Positions 1 to 9,069 of a stretch of 64,000 nt of DNA are shown here, piece by piece. The notes beneath the pieces are model-generated. The model made no database searches. It was not told the DNA's origin and saw only the letters and a program-made list of their open reading frames with translations. The stretch is taken from contig NZ_JADFTZ010000005.1 in the NCBI RefSeq assembly GCF_015223105.1, positions 124,001 to 188,000 of the forward strand. Direction: 5' to 3'. Within the stretch, counting starts at the first letter, position 1. Each line of letters begins with the position of its first letter. The stretch comes from Flavobacterium proteolyticum (lineage in GTDB: Bacteria > Bacteroidota > Bacteroidia > Flavobacteriales > Flavobacteriaceae). The position numbers and the translations under genes were made by a program.

Positions 1-217
1 CTTCAATGGAATGATTATTATTGATAACCGATTTCGATGGCGAACGACGTTTATGCTCCGCAATAATTCCAGAAGCGCTGTTTCTTAACAATTTACTCAT
101 AGAATACGTGCGAGAATTGAATAAAACCGAAGCTTCCAATTGCGAAACAAGAATTATGTTTTTCTTTAATTCGACTTCACGCTTTTTGTCGGTGATGATT
201 TTATCTAAAATGTTCAT
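1..217 (-). CDS. trpC: Indole-3-glycerol phosphate synthase, N-terminal part
   Basis: Indole-3-glycerol phosphate synthase closes the indole ring of tryptophan in the cytoplasm. Only the first 72 codons lie in the window; the gene continues past the left edge. The translation begins MNILDKIITDKKREVELKK, and near residue 53 it carries IIAEHKRRSPSKS, the family's substrate-binding strand with its conserved Lys and Ser-Pro. The ATG is two bases downstream of the trpD stop codon, so the two genes are almost certainly cotranscribed as trpE-G-D-C. Confidence 0.9.
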   Translation of the reverse strand, partial: MNILDKIITDKKREVELKKNIILVSQLEASVLFNSRTYSMSKLLRNSASGIIAEHKRRSPSKSVINNNHSIE

Positions 218-219
218 GA

Positions 220-1236
220 TTAATTACTTATTGCGATTAATTTTTTTAATTTTTCCAATGCTTTTCCGCTGGCTAAACTTTCTTGTGCTTTGGATAAAGC
301 TTCATCATAATTCGATTTTTCAACGGTTTGAATAGCGATAGCAGCATTTGCACAAACTACATTGTTTTGCGCCGAAGTTCCTTTTCCAGAAATGACATCA
401 AAGAAAATTTTAGCTGATTCATCAACAGTTGTTCCGCCTTTGATGGTTTCTAGTTTGCATTCAGGTAATTTGAAATCGGATGGTTTTAAAATTTGTTCGG
501 ATGCATTCGAAATGAATTTCACTTCATCGGTTAAGGAAACTTCATCAAATCCGCTTAACCCATGTAAAATGGAATAGTTAGTAGCAGTGTTTTGATATAA
601 ATAGGCATACATTCGGGCTAATTCCAAACTAAAAACGCCTACCATTTGATTTTTGGGAAACGATGGATTTACCATAGGTCCCAACATATTAAAAAACGTT
701 TTCACGCCTAATTCTTTTCGAATCGGACCCACATTTTTCATAGCAGGGTGGAAGAGCGGAGCGTGTAAAATAGCGATATTTGTTTCTTCAATAGATTTGG
801 TTAAGAAATCAGAATCATTAGTGAATTTTACACCCATTTTTTCCATCACATTGCTTGAACCTGAAATTGAAGAAACACCATAATTTCCGTGTTTTGCGAC
901 TTTAATTCCTGCTCCAGCTACGATAAATGAGGCAAGAGTAGAAATATTGAAAGTATCTTTTCCATCGCCACCTGTTCCACACAAATCAATCGTGTTGTAT
1001 GCGGAAAAATCAATTGGAATACACAATTCTAATAAAGCTTCACGAAAGCCTGCTAATTCTTCAATCGTAATGCTTCGCATCATGTAAACCGTCATGAAAG
1101 CTGCAATTTGACTTGGATTATAACTTCCCGAAGAAATATTGACCAAAACATCTTTAGCTTCTTCTTTATTTAGGATTTCGTGTTGGATTAAACGATTTAA
1201 TATATTTTTCATTTCATTTATTTTTAAATTGGACAT
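220..1236 (-). CDS. trpD: Anthranilate phosphoribosyltransferase
   Basis: This enzyme transfers phosphoribose from PRPP to anthranilate, the second committed step of tryptophan synthesis. The 338-residue length is normal. The PRPP/Mg loop CGTGGDGKDTFN and the following KHGNYGVSS are intact, as is the RKELGVKTFFNMLGPMVNP segment that lines the anthranilate tunnel. The start may instead be the second Met at 1212 (MKNILNRL), because the first eight residues look unlike the family. It is third in the trp operon, after trpG and directly before trpC, and is not fused to TrpG as in some bacteria. Confidence 0.95.
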   Translation of the reverse strand: MSNLKINEMKNILNRLIQHEILNKEEAKDVLVNISSGSYNPSQIAAFMTVYMMRSITIEELAGFREALLELCIPIDFSAYNTIDLCGTGGDGKDTFNISTLASFIVAGAGIKVAKHGNYGVSSISGSSNVMEKMGVKFTNDSDFLTKSIEETNIAILHAPLFHPAMKNVGPIRKELGVKTFFNMLGPMVNPSFPKNQMVGVFSLELARMYAYLYQNTATNYSILHGLSGFDEVSLTDEVKFISNASEQILKPSDFKLPECKLETIKGGTTVDESAKIFFDVISGKGTSAQNNVVCANAAIAIQTVEKSNYDEALSKAQESLASGKALEKLKKLIAISN

Positions 1237-1304
1237 AAGTTGGGCTGTACTTCACTGATTTTGTGTTAGTGAAGCAAGAAATTAAGCGTGTATGTTGTTT
1301 CTAA

Positions 1305-1868
1305 TTAATGGCTAAGCCAATTTTCTAGAATTTTTTTTCCGTAAGGAGTTAAAACACTTTCAGGATGATATTGAACGCCTCGAATATCAAAATGCGCGTG
1401 TTTCATTGACATAATTTGACCGTTTTCATCTGTAGAAGTTACGATTAAATCAGTAGGAAGGTTTTCATTGGAAATGACCCAAGAATGGTAGCGTCCTACT
1501 TCGAATTCGTTTGGTAAATCTTTGAAAATAAAGTCGTCTTCGGTTTTGATAACTTTAGTAGCGACACCGTGATACACTTTTTCTAAGTTGGTTAAATTTC
1601 CACCAAAAACTTCTCCGATAGCTTGCAAACCTAGACAAACTCCGAAAATACTTTTTGTTGAAGCATATTTTTTGATAACGTCTTTCAATAAACCTGCTTC
1701 ATCTGGAATTCCTGGTCCTGGCGAAAGTAGAATTTTATCGAATTTTTCTAACTCATTCAATTCAAACTCGTCGTTTCTGAAAACAGTTACTTTAGCGTTC
1801 AAATCCTCTAAATAGTGGACTAAATTGTACGTAAAACTATCGTAATTGTCTATAACTGCTATTTTCAT
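1305..1868 (-). CDS. trpG: Anthranilate synthase glutamine amidotransferase subunit
   Basis: The small subunit of anthranilate synthase hydrolyses glutamine and passes ammonia to TrpE. It is a class I amidotransferase of 187 residues. The nucleophile Cys78 sits in GVCLGLQ, and the partner His168 and Glu170 sit in QYHPES. SPGPG near residue 50 forms the oxyanion region. The same subunit often also serves para-aminobenzoate synthase; a folP gene occurs far away at 44.3 kb and no separate pabA is seen here. It lies 12 bases downstream of trpE, which supports cotranscription. Confidence 0.95.
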   Translation of the reverse strand: MKIAVIDNYDSFTYNLVHYLEDLNAKVTVFRNDEFELNELEKFDKILLSPGPGIPDEAGLLKDVIKKYASTKSIFGVCLGLQAIGEVFGGNLTNLEKVYHGVATKVIKTEDDFIFKDLPNEFEVGRYHSWVISNENLPTDLIVTSTDENGQIMSMKHAHFDIRGVQYHPESVLTPYGKKILENWLSH

Positions 1869-1880
1869 GATGTCTTCTGT

Positions 1881-3281
1881 TTAAATGTTTTCTGCTAAAT
1901 CTAAAGCTTTTTGCAAAGCGCCTAACTTGTTGTACACTTCTTGCATTTCGTTTTCTTCGGATGAACTTTCTACAATTCCGGCTCCAGCTTGAAAGTGTAA
2001 GGTGTGATTTTTACTCAAAAAGGAACGAATCATAATGGCATGATTAAAATTGCCTTCAAAATCTAATACTCCGATGGCGCCACCGTAGAAACTTCGGTTG
2101 GTTTTTTCGATGTTTTCGATCAATTGCATGGCTTTTACTTTTGGTGCTCCTGTTAATGTCCCTGCTGGGAAAGTCTTCGCGACTAATTCCATAAAAGTAT
2201 GATTTTCTTTTAATTTTCCTGATACTTTTGACACCAAATGAATCACGTGAGAGAAAAATTGGACTTCCTTGTATTTGTCTACTTTTACTTCGTGACAACT
2301 TCGGCTTAAATCATTTCTTGCTAAATCGACTAGCATGACGTGTTCGCTATTTTCTTTAGTGTCTTCGCCTAATTTTTTGGCTAATTCAGCATCTTGTTCG
2401 TCGTTTCCTGTGCGTTTGAATGTGCCTGCTATTGGATGAATTTCGGCAAAATTGTTTTTGATAACCAATTGTGCTTCTGGTGATGAACCGAATATTTTGA
2501 AATTTCCATAATCAAAATAGAACAAATAGGGAGAAGGATTGATGCTTCGTAAAGCGCGATATACATTGAATTCATCACCTTTAAACCCTTGGGAAAATCT
2601 TCTAGAAAGTACTAATTGAAATACATCGCCACGTAAACAATGTTTTTTAGCTAACGAAACGTAGTTTTTGAATTCGTCATCACTTAAGTTAGAAGTTCCG
2701 TTTCCTGATTTTTGAAACGAAAAAGAAGCAAAGTTTTTCGCTTGTAATAATTGTTCAATTTCAGCGATATTATTGCTTCCGTCAAAACTATGACAAAATA
2801 AATACGCTTCGTTTTTGAAATGATTAATAGCGATAATGTTTTGATAAACAGCGTAAAAGATTTCGGGAATTTCGTTTTCCGTTGATTTTTTTGCAATCGA
2901 AACTTTTTCAAAGTATTGAATGGCATCGTAAGCTAAATAACCAAATGATCCTTGTGTAATAAATTTAAAATCTGACTTTTCTGTTTCAAATTGATTTGAA
3001 AAGTTTTCGATTTCTTTTGTAACATTGACATCAGTATCAATTGGAATAATTTCTGAAAACCCATCTGGAAAATTCGTTTCAATTTTTTGATTTTCTACTT
3101 TTATAGAAGCAATCGGATTGAAACAGATGTATGAAAAACTGTTGTCATTCGCATGATAATCAGAACTTTCTAGCAAAATGCTATTCGGAAATTTATCACG
3201 AATTTTCAAGTAAACACTCACTGGCGTAATGGTGTCGGCAAGAATTTGTTTGTAGTTGGTATGTAATTTATATTTTTTCAT
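1881..3281 (-). CDS. trpE: Anthranilate synthase component I
   Basis: TrpE converts chorismate to anthranilate and is the feedback-controlled first enzyme of the pathway. The protein is 466 residues when started at the ATG at 3281 (MKKYKLHTNYKQ). A longer frame opens with TTG at 3329, but that codon lies inside the attenuator hairpin, so it is rejected. LLESS near residue 37 matches the tryptophan-binding LLES motif of feedback-sensitive enzymes. Chorismate-site motifs HPIAGTFKRTG, DLARNDLSR and FPAGTLTGAPKVKAM are intact. It is the first structural gene behind the leader peptide and terminator, so both allosteric and attenuation control are likely. Confidence 0.95.
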   Translation of the reverse strand: MKKYKLHTNYKQILADTITPVSVYLKIRDKFPNSILLESSDYHANDNSFSYICFNPIASIKVENQKIETNFPDGFSEIIPIDTDVNVTKEIENFSNQFETEKSDFKFITQGSFGYLAYDAIQYFEKVSIAKKSTENEIPEIFYAVYQNIIAINHFKNEAYLFCHSFDGSNNIAEIEQLLQAKNFASFSFQKSGNGTSNLSDDEFKNYVSLAKKHCLRGDVFQLVLSRRFSQGFKGDEFNVYRALRSINPSPYLFYFDYGNFKIFGSSPEAQLVIKNNFAEIHPIAGTFKRTGNDEQDAELAKKLGEDTKENSEHVMLVDLARNDLSRSCHEVKVDKYKEVQFFSHVIHLVSKVSGKLKENHTFMELVAKTFPAGTLTGAPKVKAMQLIENIEKTNRSFYGGAIGVLDFEGNFNHAIMIRSFLSKNHTLHFQAGAGIVESSSEENEMQEVYNKLGALQKALDLAENI

Positions 3282-3303
3282 TTGATTTTGAATTTTTGGC
3301 AAT

Positions 3304-3336
3304 AAAAAAAGGCTTGTCGTGATTGACAAGCCTTTT
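3304..3336 (-). terminator. trp attenuator terminator hairpin
   Basis: Read on the minus strand, a 12-bp perfect stem with a 6-base loop is followed by seven T residues. It lies between the Trp-codon leader peptide and the trpE start. Position and form fit an attenuator that ends transcription when tryptophan is plentiful. I could identify a small hairpin (CTTACG pairing with CGTGAG) right after the Trp codons, but not a clear antiterminator pairing. Confidence 0.85.
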
Positions 3337-3376
3337 CTATGTATTTGGTTTTAAATGATACTATAGCAGGTTTCGC

Positions 3377-3433
3377 TCACGAAGTTCGACGTAAGTTAGA
3401 CCACCACCAAGTATTATTTAAAATTGAAATCAT
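3377..3433 (-). CDS. trpL: trp operon leader peptide with three consecutive Trp codons
   Basis: An 18-codon open frame reads MISILNNTWWWSNLRRTS and ends in TGA. Three adjacent TGG codons stand about 40 bases before the terminator hairpin, exactly the arrangement of a ribosome-mediated attenuator: stalling at Trp codons would favour readthrough into trpE. No strong Shine-Dalgarno is visible, which is usual for Bacteroidota. A small stem follows the Trp codons. The frame is far too short for ordinary gene finding. The Trp triplet together with the terminator make chance unlikely. Confidence 0.85.
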   Translation of the reverse strand: MISILNNTWWWSNLRRTS

Positions 3434-3451
3434 GTTCTTAATTGTAAGTTG

Positions 3452-3484
3452 CAAATATTTCTAATTAATTTTCGAATAAACAAA
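3452..3484 (-). promoter_or_regulatory. Probable trp operon promoter
   Basis: On the minus strand, AATATTTG (one mismatch to the Bacteroidota -7 box TAnnTTTG) lies about 18 bases before the leader-peptide ATG. A TTTG stands 21 bases further upstream, at the expected distance for the -33 element. It sits in the short gap behind the E1 gene stop codon. Confidence 0.55.
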
Positions 3485-3488
3485 TTTT

Positions 3489-5891
3489 TTAATATAAACT
3501 TGGATATTTTGTTGGATTTGCCTCATTCATAATCGCATATACTTTCTCAAAAATGTCTTCTGTTGAAGGTTTTGAGAAGTAATCACCATCGGTTCCATAA
3601 GCAGGTCTGTGCGCTTTTGAAGCTAATGTTTGAGGTGCGCTATCTAAATGTTTGTAAGCATTTTGATTCTCCACAATTTCTTGTAAAATGTATGCACTTG
3701 CTCCACCAGGAACGTCTTCGTCAATTACTAATAAACGATTGGTTTTCGCTACCGATTTCACAATATCGTGATTGATATCGAAAGGTAATAACGATTGAAT
3801 ATCAATGATTTCTGCACTAATTCCAACCGATTCTAACTCATTTGCTGCTTGTTCAACCAAACGTAAAGTTGAGCCATAAGAAACTAAAGTAATGTCAGTT
3901 CCAGTTTTAATCGTTTCAACTACTCCGATTGGTGTTTTGAATTCGCCTAAATTCGTTGGCATTTTTTCTTTTAAACGGTAACCGTTCAAACATTCAACCA
4001 CTAATGCAGGTTCGTCAGTTTCTAACAAAGTGTTATAAAAACCAGCGGCTTTGGTCATGTTTCTTGGAACTAAAACGTGAATTCCTCTGATGGCATTGAT
4101 AATCATTCCCATTGGTGAACCTGAATGCCAAACGCCTTCTAAACGGTGACCACGAGTTCTGATGATTAACGGTGCTTTTTGGCGACCTGCTGTTCTATAT
4201 TGTAATGTTGCTAAATCATCACTCATGATTTGAATAGCGTACAACAAATAATCTAAATATTGAATTTCGGCAATTGGACGTAATCCTCGCATTGCCATTC
4301 CGATTCCTTGACCTAAAATTGTAGCTTCACGAATTCCTACATCGGCAACACGTAATTCTCCGTATTTCTCTTGCATGCCTTCCAAACCTTGGTTTACGTC
4401 ACCAATGTTTCCTGAATCTTCACCAAAAATTAACGTTTCTGGATATTTTGAGAAGATAGCATCGAAGTTGTCTCTTAATACTAAACGTGCATCCACATCT
4501 TCTGCAGTTGCATCGTAAGTTGGAGCTACTTCTTTGGTTTTTAAAACCGTTTTATCCGATTGCGAAAATAAGTGAGAACTGAATTTCGGTTGAATTTTCT
4601 CCGTATAATTTTCAATCCAAGTTGCTAAAGTAGCACGAGAATTTTCTTTAATAATCATGCGCAACACTTTACGAGCTGCTACTAAAATATCTTTACGAAT
4701 TGGTTCTTTTATTGAAGCAACATCATTAGCGATTTTCTCAATAAAAACTTTGTTTTCACTTTGTGAAGCGATGGTATTTAGCAAACCAACTAATTCTTGT
4801 TGTTCTGTTTTGATTGGAGCAGTAAAGTTTGTCCAAGCGGCTTTTTTGCCTTCTAAAACGTCTTTTTTAGCTTGGCTGTCAATCTCATCTAATTCTTCTG
4901 AAGTAGCGATATTGTTATCAATTAACCAAGTTTTCATTTTAGCTACACAGTCAAATTCTGCTTCCCAAGCCAAACGTTCTGCATTTTTGTAACGCTCATG
5001 ACTTCCCGAAGTTGAATGACCTTGCGGCTGCGTTAATTCGCTTACGTGAACTAAAACAGGAACGTGTTCTTCACGTGCAATTTGCGATGCTTTTTGGTAC
5101 GTTTCTACTAAAGCTGGGTAATCCCAACCTTTAACGCGTAAGATTTCGTAACCGTTATTTTCTTCATCACGTTGGAAACCTTTTAAGATTTCAGAGATGT
5201 TTTCTTTTGTTGTTTGATGACGAGCGTGAACTGAAATTCCGTATTCGTCATCCCAAACGCTCATTACCATTGGCACTTGTAAAACACCAGCAGCATTGAT
5301 AGTTTCAAAGAACAAACCTTCAGAAGTAGAAGCATTTCCGATTGTTCCCCAAGCCACTTCGTTTCCGTTTTCAGAAAAATTAGTTTGGTTGATGCCTGAA
5401 ACATTTCTATATATTTTTGAAGCTTGAGCTAATCCTAACAAACGCGGCATTTGCCCAGCAGTAGGAGAGATGTCAGAACTCGAATTTTTTTGTTGGGTTA
5501 AGTTTTTCCAATTTCCGTTTTCGTCTAATGAATGGGTTGCAAAGTGTCCGCCCATTTGACGTCCAGCACTCATTGGATCAAAATTAATATCGGTATGGCC
5601 ATATAATCCAGCGAAGAATTGCTCGATATTCATAGCGCCAATTGCCATCATAAAGGTTTGGTCACGGTAATATCCTGAACGGAAATCTCCATTTTGAAAC
5701 GCTTTTGCTAAAGCTAATTGAGGTACTTCTTTACCATCGCCAAAAATTCCGAATTTAGCTTTACCTGTAAGCACTTCTTTTCTTCCAAGAAGACTACATT
5801 CTCTACTAATTCGGGCGATTTTATAATCGTTAATGACTTCTTTTTTGAAATCTTCAAAAGAAACTACTTCCGATGTTGTTGCTGTTTTCAT
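3489..5891 (-). CDS. Fused alpha/beta E1 subunit of a 2-oxoacid dehydrogenase
   Basis: This thiamine-diphosphate enzyme decarboxylates a 2-oxoacid and passes the acyl group to a lipoyl E2. Residues about 1-440 are the E1-alpha part (GNASTSEGLFFETINAAG marks the cofactor region) and about 455-800 the E1-beta part (LIFGEDSGNIGDVNQGLEGM, then VADVGIREATILGQGIGMA). Separate genes in most bacteria, the two are commonly fused in Bacteroidota. The substrate is probably a branched-chain 2-oxoacid, inferred from similarity to fused E1 proteins of that annotation; pyruvate cannot be excluded. A lipoamide dehydrogenase is encoded at 32.8 kb, with no E2 nearby. Confidence 0.85.
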   Translation of the reverse strand: MKTATTSEVVSFEDFKKEVINDYKIARISRECSLLGRKEVLTGKAKFGIFGDGKEVPQLALAKAFQNGDFRSGYYRDQTFMMAIGAMNIEQFFAGLYGHTDINFDPMSAGRQMGGHFATHSLDENGNWKNLTQQKNSSSDISPTAGQMPRLLGLAQASKIYRNVSGINQTNFSENGNEVAWGTIGNASTSEGLFFETINAAGVLQVPMVMSVWDDEYGISVHARHQTTKENISEILKGFQRDEENNGYEILRVKGWDYPALVETYQKASQIAREEHVPVLVHVSELTQPQGHSTSGSHERYKNAERLAWEAEFDCVAKMKTWLIDNNIATSEELDEIDSQAKKDVLEGKKAAWTNFTAPIKTEQQELVGLLNTIASQSENKVFIEKIANDVASIKEPIRKDILVAARKVLRMIIKENSRATLATWIENYTEKIQPKFSSHLFSQSDKTVLKTKEVAPTYDATAEDVDARLVLRDNFDAIFSKYPETLIFGEDSGNIGDVNQGLEGMQEKYGELRVADVGIREATILGQGIGMAMRGLRPIAEIQYLDYLLYAIQIMSDDLATLQYRTAGRQKAPLIIRTRGHRLEGVWHSGSPMGMIINAIRGIHVLVPRNMTKAAGFYNTLLETDEPALVVECLNGYRLKEKMPTNLGEFKTPIGVVETIKTGTDITLVSYGSTLRLVEQAANELESVGISAEIIDIQSLLPFDINHDIVKSVAKTNRLLVIDEDVPGGASAYILQEIVENQNAYKHLDSAPQTLASKAHRPAYGTDGDYFSKPSTEDIFEKVYAIMNEANPTKYPSLY

Positions 5892-6074
5892 AAGCCGTTT
5901 GTACGAAATTGATAATTCAACAAATTTAATTAAAACGACTTATAAAACAATACAGGAAGTGATATTTTTTTAATTATTATTAAATTATCAATAGTTTTGA
6001 TTTGAAAAACGCAATGAATTCATTAAAAAATGATTTTTAATTATTGAATTATCAAATAAATAGATAAAAATCTG

Positions 6075-8894
6075 TTAAAACCATTTTCTAGTAAATAAAG
6101 AAACTAATATTTTTGGACTTAAGGTTACTACAAAACGAATTTTTTCACCATATTTATTTGAGTTTAACTCCAATCCATTTGAAGAATAAACAGGTAAAAA
6201 AAGTTCAAAATAATCGGGAACTAAGTTTAGATGTAATCCAGAATCGTAAACAAATTTCGCACTTGAATATTGATTTTTAAACATTCCGGCATCACCATAT
6301 ATTTGTATCCAGTTCCAAATATTGAAGGTTCCGTTAACAGTTGTCATCCATTGGTTTGCAAATCTTGTATCTAGTTTAGATTTGAATCCACCTTCAGCAT
6401 AAACGTATTGTTGGCTGTATATTCCAGTTGTTTCGCTTCGTCCAAGTAAATTATAATCGAACATATAATCATTTGGTCTGTCTAGTCCAAAACTAAAAAA
6501 ATCGGTATTTACACTTCTGTACATAAATGCTCCAGCGAAGAAACGAAAGCTAATTTGTCTGTTGTTTTCAAATAATTTTCGATAATGAATTTCGGTAGAA
6601 ATTTTGCCAAATGAATTGGCAATTTGCAAATCATTTAATAATGAAAAATGCTTCGTTCCTTCCGATTGATAATTTCCGTATTTAGCATTGAAAATATTAT
6701 AGTTTTGTGTGTTTAAGTCTGTTACAAAAGGGGATTTTTCTCTGTTTACATAAACCTGTCTAAGTTGAACAAATTCATTTTTGTTAACTCTAAAATTTTC
6801 ATCTCTGAATCGAAATTGAACTACAGGTATAAAATTTGTATAAAAAGCATCTTTAGTGTAATGAAATCGACTTCCTGTTACCATATATCGGATGTTATAT
6901 AACTTGCCTTTTTCGCGAATATTATCATCAATAATAGCAGAAAATTTACCAACAATTGAGCCTGTATTACTAGAATACATAGGAGTTACGCTGAATGTAA
7001 ATGGTTTATTCAATATAGATTTATTATTGATTCGCATTCCTAATGCAATACCATCATAGATATTAAATTCTACTTCAGGAACATAGAAGATTTGATTGTA
7101 ATAAGGTTCTTCCAAATCTCTGAAAAATATTAGTTTTAAAGGACGATTATTAAAGAAGAAACCTTTTAAAGATTTCCAGTTGTTTCTTAAGTTGTATTCT
7201 GGAACTTCGTTGTTATAATTTAGTGTTATTTTATCAGCGTCCAATCTTGGTAATACAATAGTTGAATCAGTTTTGATTTCTGTCAACCACAGTTTATTAA
7301 CCACTTCATTATTTTTTAATTGGTATAAAGAAATTGGAACATTAGTGTTTGTTTTGTTGATGATATTAACAGAAATAGAATCTTTTGTTTTGGTAACTTT
7401 TCCAAATTTATAATCGATTAAATCGCGTGTTTCAATTACCGTTCTAAAGAACCAATTGATGTCTTTGGGACTATTTTTTACCAAAACAGTCTCAAACTGA
7501 CGAGAATTTGTTCCAAAAAACTGATTTTCTTGAATGTATTCTTGAATACTTTTATGAACAATATCGTTTCCTAAATAACTGTCTAAATATTTTAAACTTA
7601 AGCCAGCTCTGTATTTGCTTGCAATTTGTTCATTGAATTTTATCAAGCGATTTTTTGGCTCGTTCAAAGGTTGATCTAAATTTTTACGCGCCATCAACAT
7701 ATATAAATAGTTGTATTGTTGGTTGAAATCAAGATTGATAAAATGATACGGTTTTAAAATTTTTAGGTGGGCAACATTTCCAGTCATTTTTAATTCAGGA
7801 AAATACTCATCAGCATATTGCATCATTAAGAACATTTGAATTCCATCTGCAATCCAATAATCACGTCTTTGATTAAGATTAAGATTCTCTTTTAAGTAAT
7901 TGTTTAAATAGGTTTTTAAAAATTTCAACTCAAACATTAATTCATTAGAAAACGGACTCAAAAAGCTAGGCAATTGATTTAAGCCATAAAACGGTTGACG
8001 CGCATAGTCTTCCTGAGTAATTATAATTTTAGAAGTTAGAGGCAATCCTAATTTTGAAGCTGTAAAACGGCTTACTTTATCAAAAATTATTGCTTTGTCA
8101 ATTTCTTTTACTCTAGCATCTTCAATTCCACAACTTACTTCAATAATTTCATTTCGGTAAGTTTGATAGGTACTTTTAGGTTCTATTGTAATGACAACTT
8201 CATTTTTGTTTTTAGAATTTAGGAGAACTTTTTTAGTATCAATAAGTTCAACAGAATTAATTTCTTGAAGGTTACTAGATAAAGTATAATCTTTTGGAAG
8301 TTCAAATTCAATTTCAAAATCAGAAAAAGCATTTGGAATATCATCTAAATTTTCATTGCTGTATTGTATGAATTTTTTATGCTCAAATCGAGCGGGATTT
8401 AAATACCAGTTTTTTAATACAATTCGTCCATCATTATTGTAGCCGTATTTGGTAAATTTTGAATCTGGAATTTTAACAATATAAACCAATGTGAAAGTTT
8501 GTTTCGAACAAGGTAAAATAGGCTGATTAAGTTCAAGTTTTATTAAATCTACTTTGCCCTTAGGTCGGTTCCAATTTATTGCTTGAAAATCGTTGTCTAC
8601 TATGGTTTTAATTTCTGTGAAACCTCTTTCTTTTTCTGTTGCTAAATGAAAAGCTCTCACAAATTCATCAGAATATTTTTTTGCTAATGCAGAAGATTTT
8701 GAAGAAAAAGCATTGTTCCAATCATTAAGAATGATATGATTTAAGGTGTCATTACTAGTGTTATTGTATGTTAAAATTTGTTTAATCAATAGCGTTTTTT
8801 CTTCTGTGTTAACTCTAACTGTCATTCTAGTAGAATGTTGCGAGATAACAAGAATTGGAAATAAAAGAAAGATTATTTTAAATATAAATTTCAA
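6075..8894 (-). CDS. Large secreted protein resembling M1 peptidases with degenerate zinc site
   Basis: The 939-residue protein starts with a TTG codon in front of a clear signal peptide (MKFIFKIIFLLFPILVISQ); no ATG precedes it in frame. Residues about 20-260 resemble the N-terminal beta domain of M1-type aminopeptidases, and about 270-480 the thermolysin-like helical domain. Where HExxH is expected I see FELKF (321-325), and the usual WLNEGFA-like strand reads WIADGIQMF near 347, so zinc ligands seem lost. The last 350 residues are rich in alternating aromatic strands ending in KWF, suggesting an outer-membrane barrel. Family assignment is inference; catalytic activity is doubtful. Confidence 0.6.
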   Translation of the reverse strand: MKFIFKIIFLLFPILVISQHSTRMTVRVNTEEKTLLIKQILTYNNTSNDTLNHIILNDWNNAFSSKSSALAKKYSDEFVRAFHLATEKERGFTEIKTIVDNDFQAINWNRPKGKVDLIKLELNQPILPCSKQTFTLVYIVKIPDSKFTKYGYNNDGRIVLKNWYLNPARFEHKKFIQYSNENLDDIPNAFSDFEIEFELPKDYTLSSNLQEINSVELIDTKKVLLNSKNKNEVVITIEPKSTYQTYRNEIIEVSCGIEDARVKEIDKAIIFDKVSRFTASKLGLPLTSKIIITQEDYARQPFYGLNQLPSFLSPFSNELMFELKFLKTYLNNYLKENLNLNQRRDYWIADGIQMFLMMQYADEYFPELKMTGNVAHLKILKPYHFINLDFNQQYNYLYMLMARKNLDQPLNEPKNRLIKFNEQIASKYRAGLSLKYLDSYLGNDIVHKSIQEYIQENQFFGTNSRQFETVLVKNSPKDINWFFRTVIETRDLIDYKFGKVTKTKDSISVNIINKTNTNVPISLYQLKNNEVVNKLWLTEIKTDSTIVLPRLDADKITLNYNNEVPEYNLRNNWKSLKGFFFNNRPLKLIFFRDLEEPYYNQIFYVPEVEFNIYDGIALGMRINNKSILNKPFTFSVTPMYSSNTGSIVGKFSAIIDDNIREKGKLYNIRYMVTGSRFHYTKDAFYTNFIPVVQFRFRDENFRVNKNEFVQLRQVYVNREKSPFVTDLNTQNYNIFNAKYGNYQSEGTKHFSLLNDLQIANSFGKISTEIHYRKLFENNRQISFRFFAGAFMYRSVNTDFFSFGLDRPNDYMFDYNLLGRSETTGIYSQQYVYAEGGFKSKLDTRFANQWMTTVNGTFNIWNWIQIYGDAGMFKNQYSSAKFVYDSGLHLNLVPDYFELFLPVYSSNGLELNSNKYGEKIRFVVTLSPKILVSLFTRKWF

Positions 8895-9046
8895 AATAGA
8901 TTAATCAGTTTATTGTTAGATGACAAAAAATTCAAAAAGTTGCTTAATGACTGCAAAATATAAAAATACTCGTACAATAGCCTTAAAAAACACTTAAAAT
9001 TAATGCATGTTGTTAAAAAATACAGGTATTTTCGCTTTTATATTCG

Positions 9047-9054
9047 TATTTTTG
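9047..9054 (+). promoter_or_regulatory. -7 promoter box of the secreted nuclease gene
   Basis: TATTTTTG matches TAnnTTTG and lies 16 bases before the ATG at 9070. It falls inside the upstream in-frame extension that begins at 9007, which argues that 9070 is the true start. No good -33 element was found. Confidence 0.45.
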
Positions 9055-9069
9055 ATAAAAATAGTTTTT

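Noticed and set aside
3282..3329. Longer trpE from TTG at 3329
   Set aside because: The codon is inside the attenuator hairpin and the extra residues are not family-like.
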